Assembly (NCBI GenBank): GCA_963744345.1
Contig: CAVUTD010000024.1
Coordinates: 1 to 64,000, forward strand
Origin: DASTFP01 sp963744345
Lineage (GTDB): Bacteria > Verrucomicrobiota > Verrucomicrobiia > Chthoniobacterales > Terrimicrobiaceae
Length of the DNA: 64,000 bases
Direction: 5' to 3'
Shown in pieces: positions 36,538 to 46,790 of this stretch (positions are counted from its first letter, which is position 1; every line of letters starts with the position of its first letter). The position numbers and the translations under genes were made by a program. Below the pieces are notes generated by a model. It saw only the letters and a program-made list of their open reading frames with translations, was not told the DNA's origin and searched no databases.

Positions 36538-39378
36538 GATGCGTAGCATCCAAGATCATCTGGATGCGTGATGTCCTGCATTGCTATGTCCTTGAGGAGC
36601 TCTTCACGCTTGCGGCCCGTCATCTCGCAATAGCGCTCATTGACATAGGTGAATTTGCCGGTGGTGTCAGATTGGGCAATGCCGATGGTGGACTGGTTGA
36701 CAAGAGAGCGGAATCGAGCCTCGCTAATCTGCAACAATTCCTCTGCCCGCTTGCGCTCGGTAATTTCTACTAAAGTGAGCACCAAACCGGCGATTCGCTC
36801 CTCGATTGTGCGGTATGGCAAGAGCCGGACTAAAAACCAGTTCTCCTCCGCGGAGCGCACCTCCCGCTCAATCAGACCGAGTTGCTCGAGGACACGTTGC
36901 GCGTCAATGACAAGGGAATCGTATTTGAGTTGATGTCTTAGATCGGAGAGTGGACGGCCCACATCACTCGGGATAAGGTTGAAGAGCCCGACCGCTGCAG
37001 GAGTATAGCGCGTGATGCGCAGAGAGCGGTCGAGGAATATCGTGGCAATATTCGTTGAAGCCATCAGGTTTTGCAGGTCGCTATTTGCGCGGCCCAATTC
37101 GTCTACCTTGTTCTTTAGCTCCTGATTAACTGTGATCAGCTCCTCATTGATTGATTGAAGTTCCTCCCGGCCAGTCTCGAGTTCCTCGCTGGCAGCGCGT
37201 AACTCCTCGTTCATTGCCTGGAGTTCCTCGTTGGAGGCTTTCATCTCCTCGTCGGAGGCCTTGTGCTGCTCTATCTTGTCACGAAGTTGCTCCTTCAGCC
37301 GATCGATCTCTTCCTCAAGATCCTTCGCCAAGGCTCCCTCTGTGGCGGGCTTCACCATTAGCGGGTCCGCGGCGGGCTCCCCTTCCTCAAACACGACTAG
37401 GAAGAACCCGGGAGCCAGTTCCTGCGCGAGACTTACCTGAACGCTTACTGAACGCAATGCACCGTTGATCTCCACCGGCACATCTCGTATTTTAACCAAG
37501 CCAGCGCTCTGCCGCGCGCTGTAGAGCGCGGTGCGAAGCTTAATTCGCAATATGGGATGCACAACAGCTAGGAGGTTTAGTGTGGACTTTCCACCACTGA
37601 ACTGCAGATATCTGCCAGCGCGCTCAGAAAGATGAATCACATTGTAATCGCTATCCACCACCAGAGAGGGAGGCGATATGCTCTCGATGAGCTTGAGATG
37701 CAGCGCGCCCAGGGAAGTCTCTCGCTCCGTCGGCGTTGCATCGGGGGTCTGAGGTGATCGCAGTCCTGCGCTAACGTGTGGTTTCTCTAAGGCGATTGGG
37801 TCGATGCTACGAGGGGTTATTCCCAGAAAATGCGAAGGCGACCCGGAAAGAACGGAAAGTGCCCCGCTTAAAGCCGTTCGCCGAAAGTAGAGACGGTGCT
37901 TTTTCTCCAGAGGAGCGAAAAGTCTAGTTCCTTCGCCGACTGATTCCGACAGGCCAAGAAACAAAAGCCCTTCCGTGCGGAGTCCGAAATGGAAAATATC
38001 CATGGCGCGCTTCTGGGCGTTCTCATTCAAATAAATGAGCAAATTACGGCACGGAAATGAGATCGAGCTGCGAGAAGGGAGCGTCTGTTGTCAAATCATG
38101 AAAGGCAAAGAGAACCATTTCCCGTACCTCGCGCCTCACGCGATAGCCCCCATGATCCTTGATAAAGAACTCCCGTAGTCGTTCTTCAGACACGTCGGCC
38201 ACTATCGTCTCGGGATAAAGTCCCTGCCGCGCCGCGCGCAGGGAATTCTCATGCAAATCAGTTGCGAAGACTTGGATCGAGGGCGGGTCGTTGAGAAGGA
38301 CGGCGTGTTCGGAAAGCAAGATTGCCAAGGAATAAGCTTCTTCTCCGGTGGCACAACCTGGGACCCATACTCTAACTTGTTCAGGAGCCTTCTTGTCTTT
38401 GAAGAGCCGAGGAATTTCGACCGCGAACGCTTCAAAGGCATCATGGTCCCGAAAGAAACTGCTAACGCTCACGAGAAAGTCCTGAACTAACGCGCTCGGC
38501 TCACCCGTCTCTTTACGAAGGAAACCGAGATAGTCTCGCAGGCTTTCGATGCCATTAAGCTGCATTCTTCGGCGAATGCGCCTTAAAATCGTTGCGTGCT
38601 TGTACCAAGTAAAATCGCGGCCAGTGCGTCCTCGCAAAAAGGAAATGACTTCCCGCAGCAGCAAGTCGTCCCCAGCAGGGGTGGGAACCAAGGTTTCCGA
38701 CTTCTGGTTGGAGGTGGCTTCTTGCGGAAGACGAATCCGGCCTTCATTGTTCAAAAATTCTATCAATCTTTCGGGCATCTCTCTTACCGGCAATACCCAG
38801 TCCACCATGCCCGTTGCAATCGCAGCGCGCGGCATTCCGGTATGCTCAGCTTCCGAAGGCTCTTGCGCAATCGTAAGCCCTCCGCGTTCTTTTATCCGCT
38901 TGATGCCAATAGCTCCGTCGGCATCTGCTCCGGAAAGCACGATTCCGATAGAGTTCTGTCCCTGAGCCTCGGCAAGTGTGCGCAGGAAGAGGTCCACCGC
39001 CACTCGCCTGCCTCGCTCAGGCTCGAGGTTTGAGAGACGCAGCTTTCCGTTTTCGATGGAAAGATGTTTACGCGGCGGAATCACATATACTCGATTTGCC
39101 TCTACCTTCTCCTCCACGTGAACCTCGATTACCGGCATCGAGGAGGACCGTTGAAGGATTTCTGCCATCAAGCTCTCATGCTCCGGAGAAAGGTGCAGGA
39201 TTACTACAAAAGCCATTCCGCTATTGGCTGGCATCCTTTCGAAGAAGATTTGCAGTGGGGCGAGACTACCCGCTGATCCTCCGAGACCCACAACCGGAAG
39301 CATTTGATCGCCGCGCACCGGAATCGCCTCGTCGATTACTCCCGCCATCCCCACAGGGTCATCAGAACGAGGACTCAT
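36531..39378 (-). pseudogene. CheB-CheR-PAS-histidine kinase, N-terminal half
   Basis: Front of the same hybrid gene. CheB methylesterase domain: VVGLGGSAGSLAPLQIFFER (Ser), HLSPEHESLMAEIL (His), IVLSGADADGAIGIKRI (Asp). CheR methyltransferase: DFTWYKHATILRRIRRRM, WVPGCATGEEAYSLAIL (SAM site) and DLISCRNLLIYL. In that last motif an extra base near 38044 breaks the frame (DLISVP then stop). A coiled coil of about 100 residues (AKDLEEEIDRLKEQLRDKI...) and two PAS domains (LFNLIPSDVGRPLSDL; FTYVNERYCEMTGRKREELL) follow. It ends at the IS110 edge after DDLGCYASLL. The full protein would be about 1,260 residues, a light- or redox-type stress sensor in related bacteria. Confidence 0.85.
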
Positions 39379-39664
39379 GGCTTTCTCGCAAACCTGCCTG
39401 TGCTAAACGATAAATCATCCTAAAAGGCGCGATGCTGCCCTTCCTTATTTTTTTGCAATCTAAATTCCCGCCAACGATCACCGCTGTTCCTGCAGTAGGG
39501 TAAAAGGGGCAGCTCTATGCCCATTCCTGGCGGGGTTTTAAAGGATTGAAAAGAGGCATGCATCCCAGGCAGGAACAATAGATTTTATGAGGTGATAGTG
39601 ACGGTGATCGGTTTGCCGGCGACCTCGCTGTGGACCAAATTTCCGCCGTCTCGCTCAAAAACCC
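39379..39664. other. Upstream region of the hybrid sensor gene
   Basis: No gene seen. It lies between the divergent sensor gene and a decayed membrane gene; the sensor's promoter should be here. Confidence 0.35.
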
Positions 39665-40142
39665 CGAAGATTTTGGCTTGCCCTCACCGGTCTCTTCACA
39701 CCACTCGGTTTCGCTTTTGTCAGGTATTTCATTCAACATGCTTATGGCCACGAGCCGTTGGTTGCTAGCTCTTGTGCGTTACATAGGACTTGGATTCCCA
39801 CGTTTCCGACGGGCATTGCGGTGGTCATCGCTGCTGTCACTTTCTGCTTTTCTTCACATGGGGGTCTCCTATCACCCATTTCATCGCAATTTGCGGCAGT
39901 CGCGGTCGTGCTGATAGCATCGATCACCATTTGCACGGGGATCCGCGGAGAATTCAGCAAAGAGCGCAGGGTACAAGCAGGACTCTCATTTTCGCCTTCA
40001 TCATCGTCGCCGCCTGCCTGAGCTTGCTCGCTCTAATTTTCTGTTCCTCCAAGAACTCAACGCCCTGCGAAAAATCGGCGGACTGAATCTCTTTATGGCG
40101 GCGCTGGCGGTGATCGAGTCGTGGTGGCTTCTTTACCGGTGA
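39665..40142 (+). pseudogene. Decayed membrane protein, family not recognised
   Basis: Hydrophobic pieces read in order with two or three frame changes: LALTGLFTPLGFAFVRYFIQ, IPTFPTGIAVVIAAVTF, SSQFAAVAVVLIASITICTG, LIFAFIIVAACLSLLALIF, then NALRKIGGLNLFMAALAVIE before SWWLLYR and a stop at 40140-40142. That suggests a small inner-membrane protein with four segments. No family is claimed. It converges on the transglutaminase remnant. Confidence 0.35.
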
Positions 40143-40746
40143 CGAAACGCGCTCCCAAACCAAATGCCGCGCGGCCTCCATCAGCAGGCCCCGTAGTCGC
40201 GGCATGATCCTCTTCCCAAAGTGATGGTCTCCGCGGGAGACTGCACGCCGGGTTCTTCCCGGCGCACATATCAAAAGGATCGGTAAACGTGCGTATTCAG
40301 GCCTTTGGAGCAGTTCGAGCCTACTGCGGAGTTGGCCCGGCAAGTAAAGATGGGAAAGCCAGAGGCGCATAACGTCGCCATCCTGCGGATAGCTGGAAAG
40401 ACGGTAAGGTATGAGCTCCGTCTGTTCGTAAGCGGGATATTGAAAAGGATACGGCAAGGCATTTGGATCAATGATAAAGTCGAAGGGATTCTCAACCTAA
40501 TGAGCCACGGCAATTCGGCTAAAGAGGCTGAGTTTTGTGCCAGACCGGTAAAGTTGAGCACGGCGATTGAGTTTCCGTAGATGTCGCGATGCCACTGCAC
40601 GTGGGCTTGAGGTTCAATTTCAAGCACCGAGCTCTCGCTGTGGACGTCGTGTCCCTCACGGGACGCACCAGGGCGCGGTGCGCTCCAAAAATAACGGGCG
40701 AGTTGTAATAATACTCGGTCTTGTGAGTGATTCGAATTCGATTCAT
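40143..40746 (-). pseudogene. Transglutaminase-like protein, frameshifted and truncated
   Basis: N-terminal and part of the catalytic domain of a secreted-type transglutaminase-like protein. From the ATG at 40744-40746: MNRIRITHKTEYYYNSPVIF, then FGAHRALVRPREGHD, HVQWHRDIYGNSIAVLNF, YEQTELIPYRLSSYPQDGD, GLNTHVYRSF, and the catalytic Cys in RGSCRDYG. At least four frame changes. The C-terminal part with the catalytic His and Asp is missing after about 40143. The family acts on peptide or amide bonds. Confidence 0.6.
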
Positions 40747-40796
40747 CACGCGCCTTTCATGAGAGGCGTAACTCGGCACGAACCGCGTCGGGATCG

Positions 40797-41771
40797 CTAC
40801 CGCTTGACAAAAGGCATTGGCAAATCGCGACAGACGCCGGGTTCGGTGGCCGCATCCCTTGGTGGCACTGGCGAGCTTGTCCGCTTGTTTCTCTCGCGGG
40901 AAGCCGCAAGCTCAGCACGGAGAATCGTCTCGGCAGGGACACGTCGCAACTTCTTTGCCAAGCCGACTTTTGAGAGCGTCCAGATGATCCATTTGGTGGG
41001 ATCCCACTGCCACGGCTTCACGCCATTCCGATAGTCGTGTGAAAACTCATGGTGATAGTTATGGTAGCCTTCGCCGAAGGTCACCAAGGACATCAGCCAC
41101 GAGTCGCGCGCACTGCACCTGGAGGAATACGTCTGCTTGCCGATGTAATGGCAGAGCGAGTTGATGCAGAAGGTGCAGTGTTGGACGGCAACTACACGGG
41201 CTACACCGGCGATGAGAAACGCCCCAAGCGCCGCCGTCCAGCCGCCCCACGCATAACCAATCGCTGCCGGCAGCACGAAGGCGACGGTCGCGCCAATCCA
41301 GTGAATGTAATGGTGCTGCCACATCACGAGCCGGTTTTTCTGCAGATCGATAACGTTGTCAAAGGGAGGCGGCGTCTTGAGCTTGAAGAGCAGCCAGCCG
41401 ATATGCGCCTGGAAGAGCCCTTCTCGAATGTTATAGGGATCGTCCTCATGATCGACGTGCTTGTGATGCGACCGATGCTCACACGCCCAGAGCAGAACCG
41501 AGTTCTCAAATGCCGCCGCGCCGAAGATCAGCGTGAAGAGTTCGATACTCCAGTGCGCCTGAAATGTCAGGTGCGAGAAAAGCCTGTGATAGCCGAGCGT
41601 AATAGAAAACCCCACGGCGAAAAACATCACCAGAAAGAGAGCGACCTGGAACCAGTCTAGCCCAAAGCGCCAGATGTAAGCGGGAACCAAGGTTAGCGAC
41701 AGTAAGAAGGTGCCGATGAGGAAGGAACTCGTTGGCCAGTTGACTTTATCGAAGGGAATGCGGCGGAACAT
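40797..41771 (-). CDS. Acyl-CoA/lipid delta-9 desaturase
   Basis: 324 residues; membrane fatty-acid desaturase that inserts a cis double bond, helping membrane fluidity. The three His boxes that bind the di-iron centre are complete: GYHRLFSHLTF, CEHRSHHKHVDHEDDPY and GEGYHNYHHEFSHDYRNG. Four membrane segments surround them. The C-terminal tail of about 50 residues is basic and likely disordered. Start MFRRIPFDKVNWPTSSFLIG. A 17-bp tandem repeat lies just upstream at 41803-41836. Confidence 0.9.
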   Translation of the reverse strand: MFRRIPFDKVNWPTSSFLIGTFLLSLTLVPAYIWRFGLDWFQVALFLVMFFAVGFSITLGYHRLFSHLTFQAHWSIELFTLIFGAAAFENSVLLWACEHRSHHKHVDHEDDPYNIREGLFQAHIGWLLFKLKTPPPFDNVIDLQKNRLVMWQHHYIHWIGATVAFVLPAAIGYAWGGWTAALGAFLIAGVARVVAVQHCTFCINSLCHYIGKQTYSSRCSARDSWLMSLVTFGEGYHNYHHEFSHDYRNGVKPWQWDPTKWIIWTLSKVGLAKKLRRVPAETILRAELAASRERNKRTSSPVPPRDAATEPGVCRDLPMPFVKR

Positions 41772-41802
41772 TCTCGCTGCGATTCCGGTGCGGTGAACGT
41801 TA

Positions 41803-41836
41803 GCGGTTATGGCGGATGGGCGGTTATGGCGGATGG
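41803..41836. repeat. 17-bp tandem repeat, two copies
   Basis: GCGGTTATGGCGGATGG occurs twice back to back (41803-41819, 41820-41836), 32 bases upstream of the desaturase start. Confidence 0.8.
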
Positions 41837-41969
41837 GGCCTTTGGAATAGCTTGAGATGCTTGAACAGGATATTGCTCCACCTTTTTGCTCTCGATTCGA
41901 GCTGGCCTAGGAAAAGTAAGCCGCCCCCTCGAGGTCGAAATGTCGCGGAGTGATTGGAAAATTCTAAGG

Positions 41970-42482
41970 TTATTTCTCGGAGACCGAGGAGATGTCCTCC
42001 AGACCATTCTTCTTCATAATGTCGCGAGCAGCATCCCCCTTCTTGCTGTCATCGACATGGACGGCCACCAAATATCCGCCTTTCTTGATCCGCTCTTCAT
42101 AGGCCTTCGCCTCGTATTCAGGAATTCCTAGTCCAACGAGCGCACCTACGACGCCGCCAGCGGTCGCTCCTGCTGCTGCGCCACTGAGTGCTGCCATGAT
42201 GGGACCGGCGGCAATAAATGGCCCCAGGCCGGGAATAGCCAACGCTCCAATACCAGCTAACAACCCCACGGTGCCACCGATGGCGCCCCCAGTCACCGCA
42301 CCAGTCGTTGCTCCCTCAGGAGCCTTAGTTGCTTTGACAGCGCCGAGCTCCGGTGTGCCTCCGGAATCCGGCATCAAGACCGAGATGTCGCTGGCGGGAA
42401 CCAAAGCGTTGTTCTGAAGATCCTCGACAGCGGCTTCAACTTGGCTGGTCGACTTCGCGATTCCGACAATAGATTTAGACAT
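41970..42482 (-). CDS. General stress protein with a Gly-zipper core
   Basis: 170 residues from the ATG at 42480-42482. The start SKSIVGIAKSTSQVEAAVED and end KKGGYLVAVHVDDSKKGD fit the YflT/GSP17M general-stress fold; between them is a long Gly/Ala segment with membrane-like character (GAIGGTVGLLAGIGALAIPG, AALSGAAAGATAGGVVGAL). An ATG further up (42569) was not used because the added front is basic and unlike the family. It lies 19 bases downstream of the BON gene on the same strand, so the two are probably cotranscribed. Confidence 0.75.
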   Translation of the reverse strand: MSKSIVGIAKSTSQVEAAVEDLQNNALVPASDISVLMPDSGGTPELGAVKATKAPEGATTGAVTGGAIGGTVGLLAGIGALAIPGLGPFIAAGPIMAALSGAAAGATAGGVVGALVGLGIPEYEAKAYEERIKKGGYLVAVHVDDSKKGDAARDIMKKNGLEDISSVSEK

Positions 42483-42501
42483 AATTGTTGTTGTTCTGAG
42501 T

Positions 42502-42864
42502 TTAGGATTTCTTGATTTCGAGTTCGTTGGTGATCTTTTTTGCCCCACCTTGCTTGGCGTGGCTCTCAATGGCCGCTTTCTCTTTTTCTGTCTCGACAGG
42601 ACCGCGAAGCGTTACGACGCCGTCTACCGTGATGATCTTAACATTTTTGGCCATCATTGAAAGAGAGCCATCGCCGACGACCATCTTCCGAATGTCCGCA
42701 GTCATCTTGATGTCCGCGGGATTATTAGACTGGTCCGTGGCGGTTTCGGATTGATCGTCGCGATCACGCACGTTCTTACCAGTGTTGTCAGCGTTTGGGT
42801 CTTGTGACCAGGCGATGCCAGCAATTGCGGCGGTGGAGAGAAGAGTGAGAAGAGTGAATTTCAT
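42502..42864 (-). CDS. Secreted BON-domain protein
   Basis: 120 residues: signal peptide (MKFTLLTLLSTAAIAGIAWS), a polar linker (QDPNADNTGKNVRDRDDQSE), then one BON domain (ADIRKMVVGDGSLSMMAKNV, KIITVDGVVTLRGPVETEKE). BON proteins bind phospholipid and often act in osmotic stress, similar to OsmY. It is the first gene of a likely two-gene unit with the stress protein. Confidence 0.85.
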   Translation of the reverse strand: MKFTLLTLLSTAAIAGIAWSQDPNADNTGKNVRDRDDQSETATDQSNNPADIKMTADIRKMVVGDGSLSMMAKNVKIITVDGVVTLRGPVETEKEKAAIESHAKQGGAKKITNELEIKKS

Positions 42865-43342
42865 AATAGGTGAGCATAACGATTCGTTGCACGAATCTCT
42901 TTTGACTGTCGCATTAGGTTAAAATCAGGGTCTAACCTTAGTCACTGACCGGCGCCGAGTCGTATTTCACGCAGTTATCCCTCACGGATTCTCGACGTGT
43001 CCTTTGCCCAATTCGAGCTGTTACAAGGACAAACTAATACCACTGATCACTTCCAGTCGCCGAGATCGAGCCGCTTTGAAACAGGGTGGACTTGCGTTCA
43101 CGCCCTTTGATTCGGCGTCGTCGCTGATCGACATTTCCCTCAACCGCTTCTTCAGCGCGTTGCAAAAGCGGTGACTGCGCCAGTCGCTGGCAGTTTATCT
43201 TACCTTTTGAAAAGGATGCGCAACTCGACGGAGCAGCCGTGCCATCGCGGGCCGTCGGCATAGGGAAGATGCTTCCACTCCTTTCAGGAGACAATGCCCC
43301 CTACTTCCTTTCACAAAAGAGAGTAGATCCGGGAAGGCAGGC
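42865..43342. other. Gap between BON and YihY genes
   Basis: No gene; the minus-strand frame at 43034-43294 lacks any family feature. It should carry the BON promoter. Confidence 0.35.
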
Positions 43343-44257
43343 TCATGCCTTTACATGCTTGTCCACAGCAATCGCATTTTCCGCAGGAGCAACGCGAGAG
43401 CCGAACCGATTTGCATAAACCTGAGTGAACTCGGCTCCGAAAAAAAGGATCTGCGAGGAATAATAAACCCATAAAAGCAACACGATGAGCGAGCCTGCGG
43501 CACCATACGAAGAGCTAACGGCGCTTTTTCCAAGATAAAGGCCGAGCGCAAACTTCCCGACTGTGAAGAGCACTGCGGTAAGGAAAGCGCCTATCCAGAC
43601 ATCATGCCACGCGATTTTCGCATCAGGCAGGAACTTGAATATCGTCGCGAAGAGCAGGGTGATTAGCGCGAGGGAAAGAACAAAATTCACGATGTGGGCA
43701 AGCGTCTCCATCCCGGGAAACATGCCGCCGAACCATTTTGCCACAAGAGCAATACCTGCCGTGAGAAGAAGGGAAACCAAAAGCAGAAAGCCAATTACCA
43801 AGATAAAGCCAAAGGAGAGGATCCGATCCCGGAGAATGCCCAGGACGCCCCGCCCAGGCTTCGGTTGCACTTCCCAGATTGTATTGAGCGAGGTTTGTAG
43901 CTGCCCGAAAACGCCTGATGCACCAAAAAGCAGTGTCACAACCCCAATCAGCGTCGCAACAACACCGGTCGCTGGCTTCGCACTCGCGCTCTGAACCATA
44001 TCCTCCATCGCTTTCCCGCTTTCCTCGCCGAGCAGGCCTCGCAGTTGCTCGAAGATCTGACCCTGGGCGGCCTCTTGCCCAAGAACCAATCCTGCGATAG
44101 CGATGGCTATAATCAACAGCGGCGCGAGCGAGAAAACGGTGTAGTAGGCGAGTGCGGCCCCCAAGGTTGGCGCTTGATCCTCCATCCAATCCGAGGCGGT
44201 TTTTTTCAGAATTGGAAGAATTTCTTTTGGATTCATGAGAGTTGAAGTCAATAGCAC
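43343..44257 (-). CDS. YihY/BrkB-family inner-membrane protein
   Basis: 304 residues; the likely start is the Met at residue 8 (MNPKEILPILKKTASDWMED). The family features are APTLGAALAYYTVFSLAPLL, GASGVFGQLQTSLNTIWEVQ and SYGAAGSLIVLLLWVYYSSQ. Six membrane segments. The family was once called ribonuclease BN by mistake; its role is unknown, possibly transport. A tail of about 25 residues faces the cytoplasm. Confidence 0.85.
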   Translation of the reverse strand: MLLTSTLMNPKEILPILKKTASDWMEDQAPTLGAALAYYTVFSLAPLLIIAIAIAGLVLGQEAAQGQIFEQLRGLLGEESGKAMEDMVQSASAKPATGVVATLIGVVTLLFGASGVFGQLQTSLNTIWEVQPKPGRGVLGILRDRILSFGFILVIGFLLLVSLLLTAGIALVAKWFGGMFPGMETLAHIVNFVLSLALITLLFATIFKFLPDAKIAWHDVWIGAFLTAVLFTVGKFALGLYLGKSAVSSSYGAAGSLIVLLLWVYYSSQILFFGAEFTQVYANRFGSRVAPAENAIAVDKHVKA

Positions 44258-44359
44258 TTCGAATGCGGATCCTAAGGAGGATGTCTTGAACGACCAGCTG
44301 ACTGCGAGTCCTCCCTCTATCTCAAAGACGCACCATTATAGGCGTTCGCCAAAGAACCT

Positions 44360-44839
44360 TTATGGCGCTTCGGTGATCCAATCCCACACAGGCCCAAGAT
44401 CTTCATCATCGAGCGCCAACCCCTGAACGTTCTCATCAAGATAAACGGCATGGCCGAGGTGCAGTTTTGCTTCTTCGATGCGACCTGTCGCACTCGCACA
44501 GCATGCGAGGTTGAAAAGAATTAAGGGATCTGTCGGGAGCCATGCGCGGGCTTTGAGAAGGACTATCTCCACTTGCTCAACATTTCCCACATACCTCACC
44601 GCGTAGGCAAGCAGGAGCCAAGGAATGGGATTCTTTGGTTCGGCTTTGACAAGATCTACGGCCAGTGGAACAGCCATGTCCCAATCCCTCGCCGCTAGGC
44701 TGACAAGCACTCTCGCGTACAGGACCTCCTTATGCCTTTGATCCTTGGCGCTAATTTCTTCTAGGGCCTGCACTGCATCCCCGAACATTCCAAGCTCAAG
44801 ATAACCCTTGGAAGCAAGCACATGCCTTTCCCAACTCAT
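44360..44839 (-). CDS. TPR protein, paralogue of the one at 11172
   Basis: 159 residues of tetratricopeptide repeats: RHVLASKGYLELGMFGDAVQ, IPWLLLAYAVRYVGNVEQVE, PLILFNLACCASATGRIEEA. The ends ALDDEDLGPVWDWITEAP and ALEDPDLRPLRDWIARL show it is a paralogue of 11172-11666, 33 kb away. Cytoplasmic, likely a scaffold. It lies about 100 bases upstream of the YihY gene on the same strand. Confidence 0.75.
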   Translation of the reverse strand: MSWERHVLASKGYLELGMFGDAVQALEEISAKDQRHKEVLYARVLVSLAARDWDMAVPLAVDLVKAEPKNPIPWLLLAYAVRYVGNVEQVEIVLLKARAWLPTDPLILFNLACCASATGRIEEAKLHLGHAVYLDENVQGLALDDEDLGPVWDWITEAP

Positions 44840-45081
44840 CTTTGAATACCGCGGGGAAATACAAAGAGCGCAATCTGCATACCAATTAACGAGTTCGGCC
44901 CTGCGAGTCGGTTGGATTGCTTTTTGTGTTAAAACCGCAGAGAATGGCCAGATCTTCCGACCGCCGAAGGCTACGTCTTGCTAACGCATGTCCCGCTCAG
45001 GCGGGGATCATCTGCGATAAAACCGCCGCCTTGGGAATCCGAACGTCCGACAAGCCGCTCAGGTTCGAACACTTCACACCT

Positions 45082-45333
45082 ATGGGAGTCATTTCCGCCA
45101 TTATCATTGGTCTCATCATTGGGGCCATTGCCAAGTTCCTCATGCCCGGAAAGGATCCGGGTGGCTGGATCGTCACGATCTTAATCGGTGTGGCCGGGTC
45201 CTTCATCGGCACCTATCTCGGACAAGCAGTTGGTCTGTATCGCACGGGCGAGCCTGCGGGCTTTATCGGGTCAATAGTTGGCGCGATGATTCTCCTTTTA
45301 CTCTACCGGCTAGTTGTAAAACGACGCGCGTGA
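45082..45333 (+). CDS. GlsB/YeaQ/YmgE-family membrane stress protein
   Basis: 83 residues from the ATG at 45082, which gives the usual start MGVISAIIIGLIIGAIAKFL. Three membrane segments with the family Gly motifs: PGKDPGGWIVTILIGVAGSF, IGTYLGQAVGLY and GFIGSIVGAMILLLLYRL. A transglycosylase-associated small membrane protein; induced by stress in several bacteria. The longer frame from 44917 starts in noncoding DNA. Confidence 0.85.
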   Translation: MGVISAIIIGLIIGAIAKFLMPGKDPGGWIVTILIGVAGSFIGTYLGQAVGLYRTGEPAGFIGSIVGAMILLLLYRLVVKRRA

Positions 45334-45896
45334 TTCAGCCGCTACTGAGAATTGCCAACCTCGTTTCCGCAGTTTGGTCGGGGGGCGTTTTGCACGGCCA
45401 AGAGCGGAGCCCCCCTTCGTTTTGAAGGCGTCAACTTTCAACTTTAGTGTGACTGCCTGTTGTTTCTCAATGCGCATTTCCAAGCGGCATGCAGCCTCTC
45501 TGCTTCGAGTTAGATCGAGCCAACTGCTCATGAACGCCAATAAAGAGGTCAACCACCTGATCACAAACTTGGACGCAGGAAGCTGCGCTAACTACCTGTG
45601 ATCAAATGAAGATAGTCGTTTACTAAAAGGATGATCGATCTGCCTGCGCCTGCCTCTCAGAGCGTTGCAAAAATGATGAATGCCAACGCTCTGAGAGGGC
45701 CCTATTTATTTAAGTAAGTCGAGATGATCTCGGAATAAGAAAACTCACGTTAGACGCAGGGGAGAAGCTGACAAAGCGGACCTCGACCTCCAGACGTTGT
45801 ACGCGTTTCAAAATATTTACGGCCACCTATGCAAGGTGAGTCGATTGGAAGAGCACATTCTTTTAAGACACACCACACCTGAACGCTAAAAAATAA
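45334..45896. other. Gap holding a perfect hairpin
   Basis: No gene supported; short frames on both strands at 45310-45601 lack features. The notable element is the hairpin at 45653-45698. Confidence 0.4.
45653..45698. terminator. Perfect 15-bp stem-loop
   Basis: CCTCTCAGAGCGTTG (45653-45667) pairs base for base with CAACGCTCTGAGAGG (45684-45698) over a 16-base loop; a short AT-rich stretch (tatttattt) follows. No true T run, so a terminator role is only likely; a protein-binding site is the alternative. Confidence 0.45.
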
Positions 45897-46151
45897 ATGA
45901 AATCAGACGTCGAAAACTTCGCAGAGGGCTCGTTGGCACGCGCAATTGAACATCAAACAGCGAAGCTGCCCTCAGATATTTTTCTTTGGGCGGCTCTTGC
46001 ATCCATCGCAACTTCCCTTGTGCTTCAGATCCTGGATCGCAAACATAATGCGCTCTTTGTGGGTCACTGGGCACCGACATTCCTTTTGCTCGGCGTATAC
46101 AACAAGCTGGTTAAACAGCTAGGTTCGGATCGCCTCGAAAACAAGGTATAG
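45897..46151 (+). CDS. Small membrane protein, conserved hypothetical
   Basis: 84 residues: MKSDVENFAEGSLARAIEHQ, then two hydrophobic stretches (DIFLWAALASIATSLVLQIL and APTFLLLGVYNKLVKQL). It has a hairpin topology with a polar front. The pattern SDIFLWAALASIATSLVLQ recurs in short proteins of soil bacteria; no function known. Confidence 0.6.
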   Translation: MKSDVENFAEGSLARAIEHQTAKLPSDIFLWAALASIATSLVLQILDRKHNALFVGHWAPTFLLLGVYNKLVKQLGSDRLENKV

Positions 46152-46469
46152 TAAAATCGGTTGCCGTATAAACCTGGCAAGCTCAAGAGCGACCACAGAC
46201 AGAAATTTGCCTCCGTACGATGATTTTTCCGTTTCGTGAGCTGAAGCGAGGATACTGCTGGCACTCTTGAACCGAAACATGGTTGATGATCACCAATTTC
46301 GCGCTTCCGTTACTGAAATTCTCAAACCCTTGCGACTTTGCCGTGCGTATTGGCCGGAGCAGTAACTCAAGGCGCCACGTGTCAAGAAGTCGCCGCGACC
46401 GAGGCGGGGCCTTGGGGTCGTTTAAACGCGCTAGCTATTGACTCTTAGTCACGACGAGGAGGATCCGAA
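46152..46469. other. Gap without gene
   Basis: No supported coding sequence and no clear structural signal. Confidence 0.35.
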
Positions 46470-46652
46470 TCAGCGTCCGACTGCCTCGACAGCCCTTCGG
46501 GCCTGTCTGTAACCCGCCAGCATGATCACCACTCCAATGAGGTTAAGGAAAGGAGGCGGCACCAGCAAAATCCAGCCTGACGTAGTCAGCGACGGTGCGG
46601 CGACGATGTACGAGACTTCGGTGCACAAGTCGGGAAAGCATACGCCCAGCAC
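46470..46652 (-). CDS. Possible small membrane protein
   Basis: 60 residues with two hydrophobic parts (SYIVAAPSLTTSGWILLVPP and PFLNLIGVVIMLAGYRQARR) and a charged tail. No signal, family or ribosome site; may be a chance frame, but the second segment looks like a real membrane helix. Confidence 0.25.
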   Translation of the reverse strand: MLGVCFPDLCTEVSYIVAAPSLTTSGWILLVPPPFLNLIGVVIMLAGYRQARRAVEAVGR

Positions 46653-46790
46653 TTACGGCGAGCCAAACGGGATCCTTCGCCCAGCGCCAAAGCGCGATGG
46701 CTTGCGCGAGTGCGAACGCGGCCCCACTGGCCGGCCGAGCGGCAAGAGATCCGCCTCGACGAGCTCGGCCCCCAGGCGCATCATCCGATT

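Noticed and set aside
39515..39751. 78-residue minus-strand frame
   Set aside because: Opposes hydrophobic plus-strand pieces that read more like protein; no features of its own.
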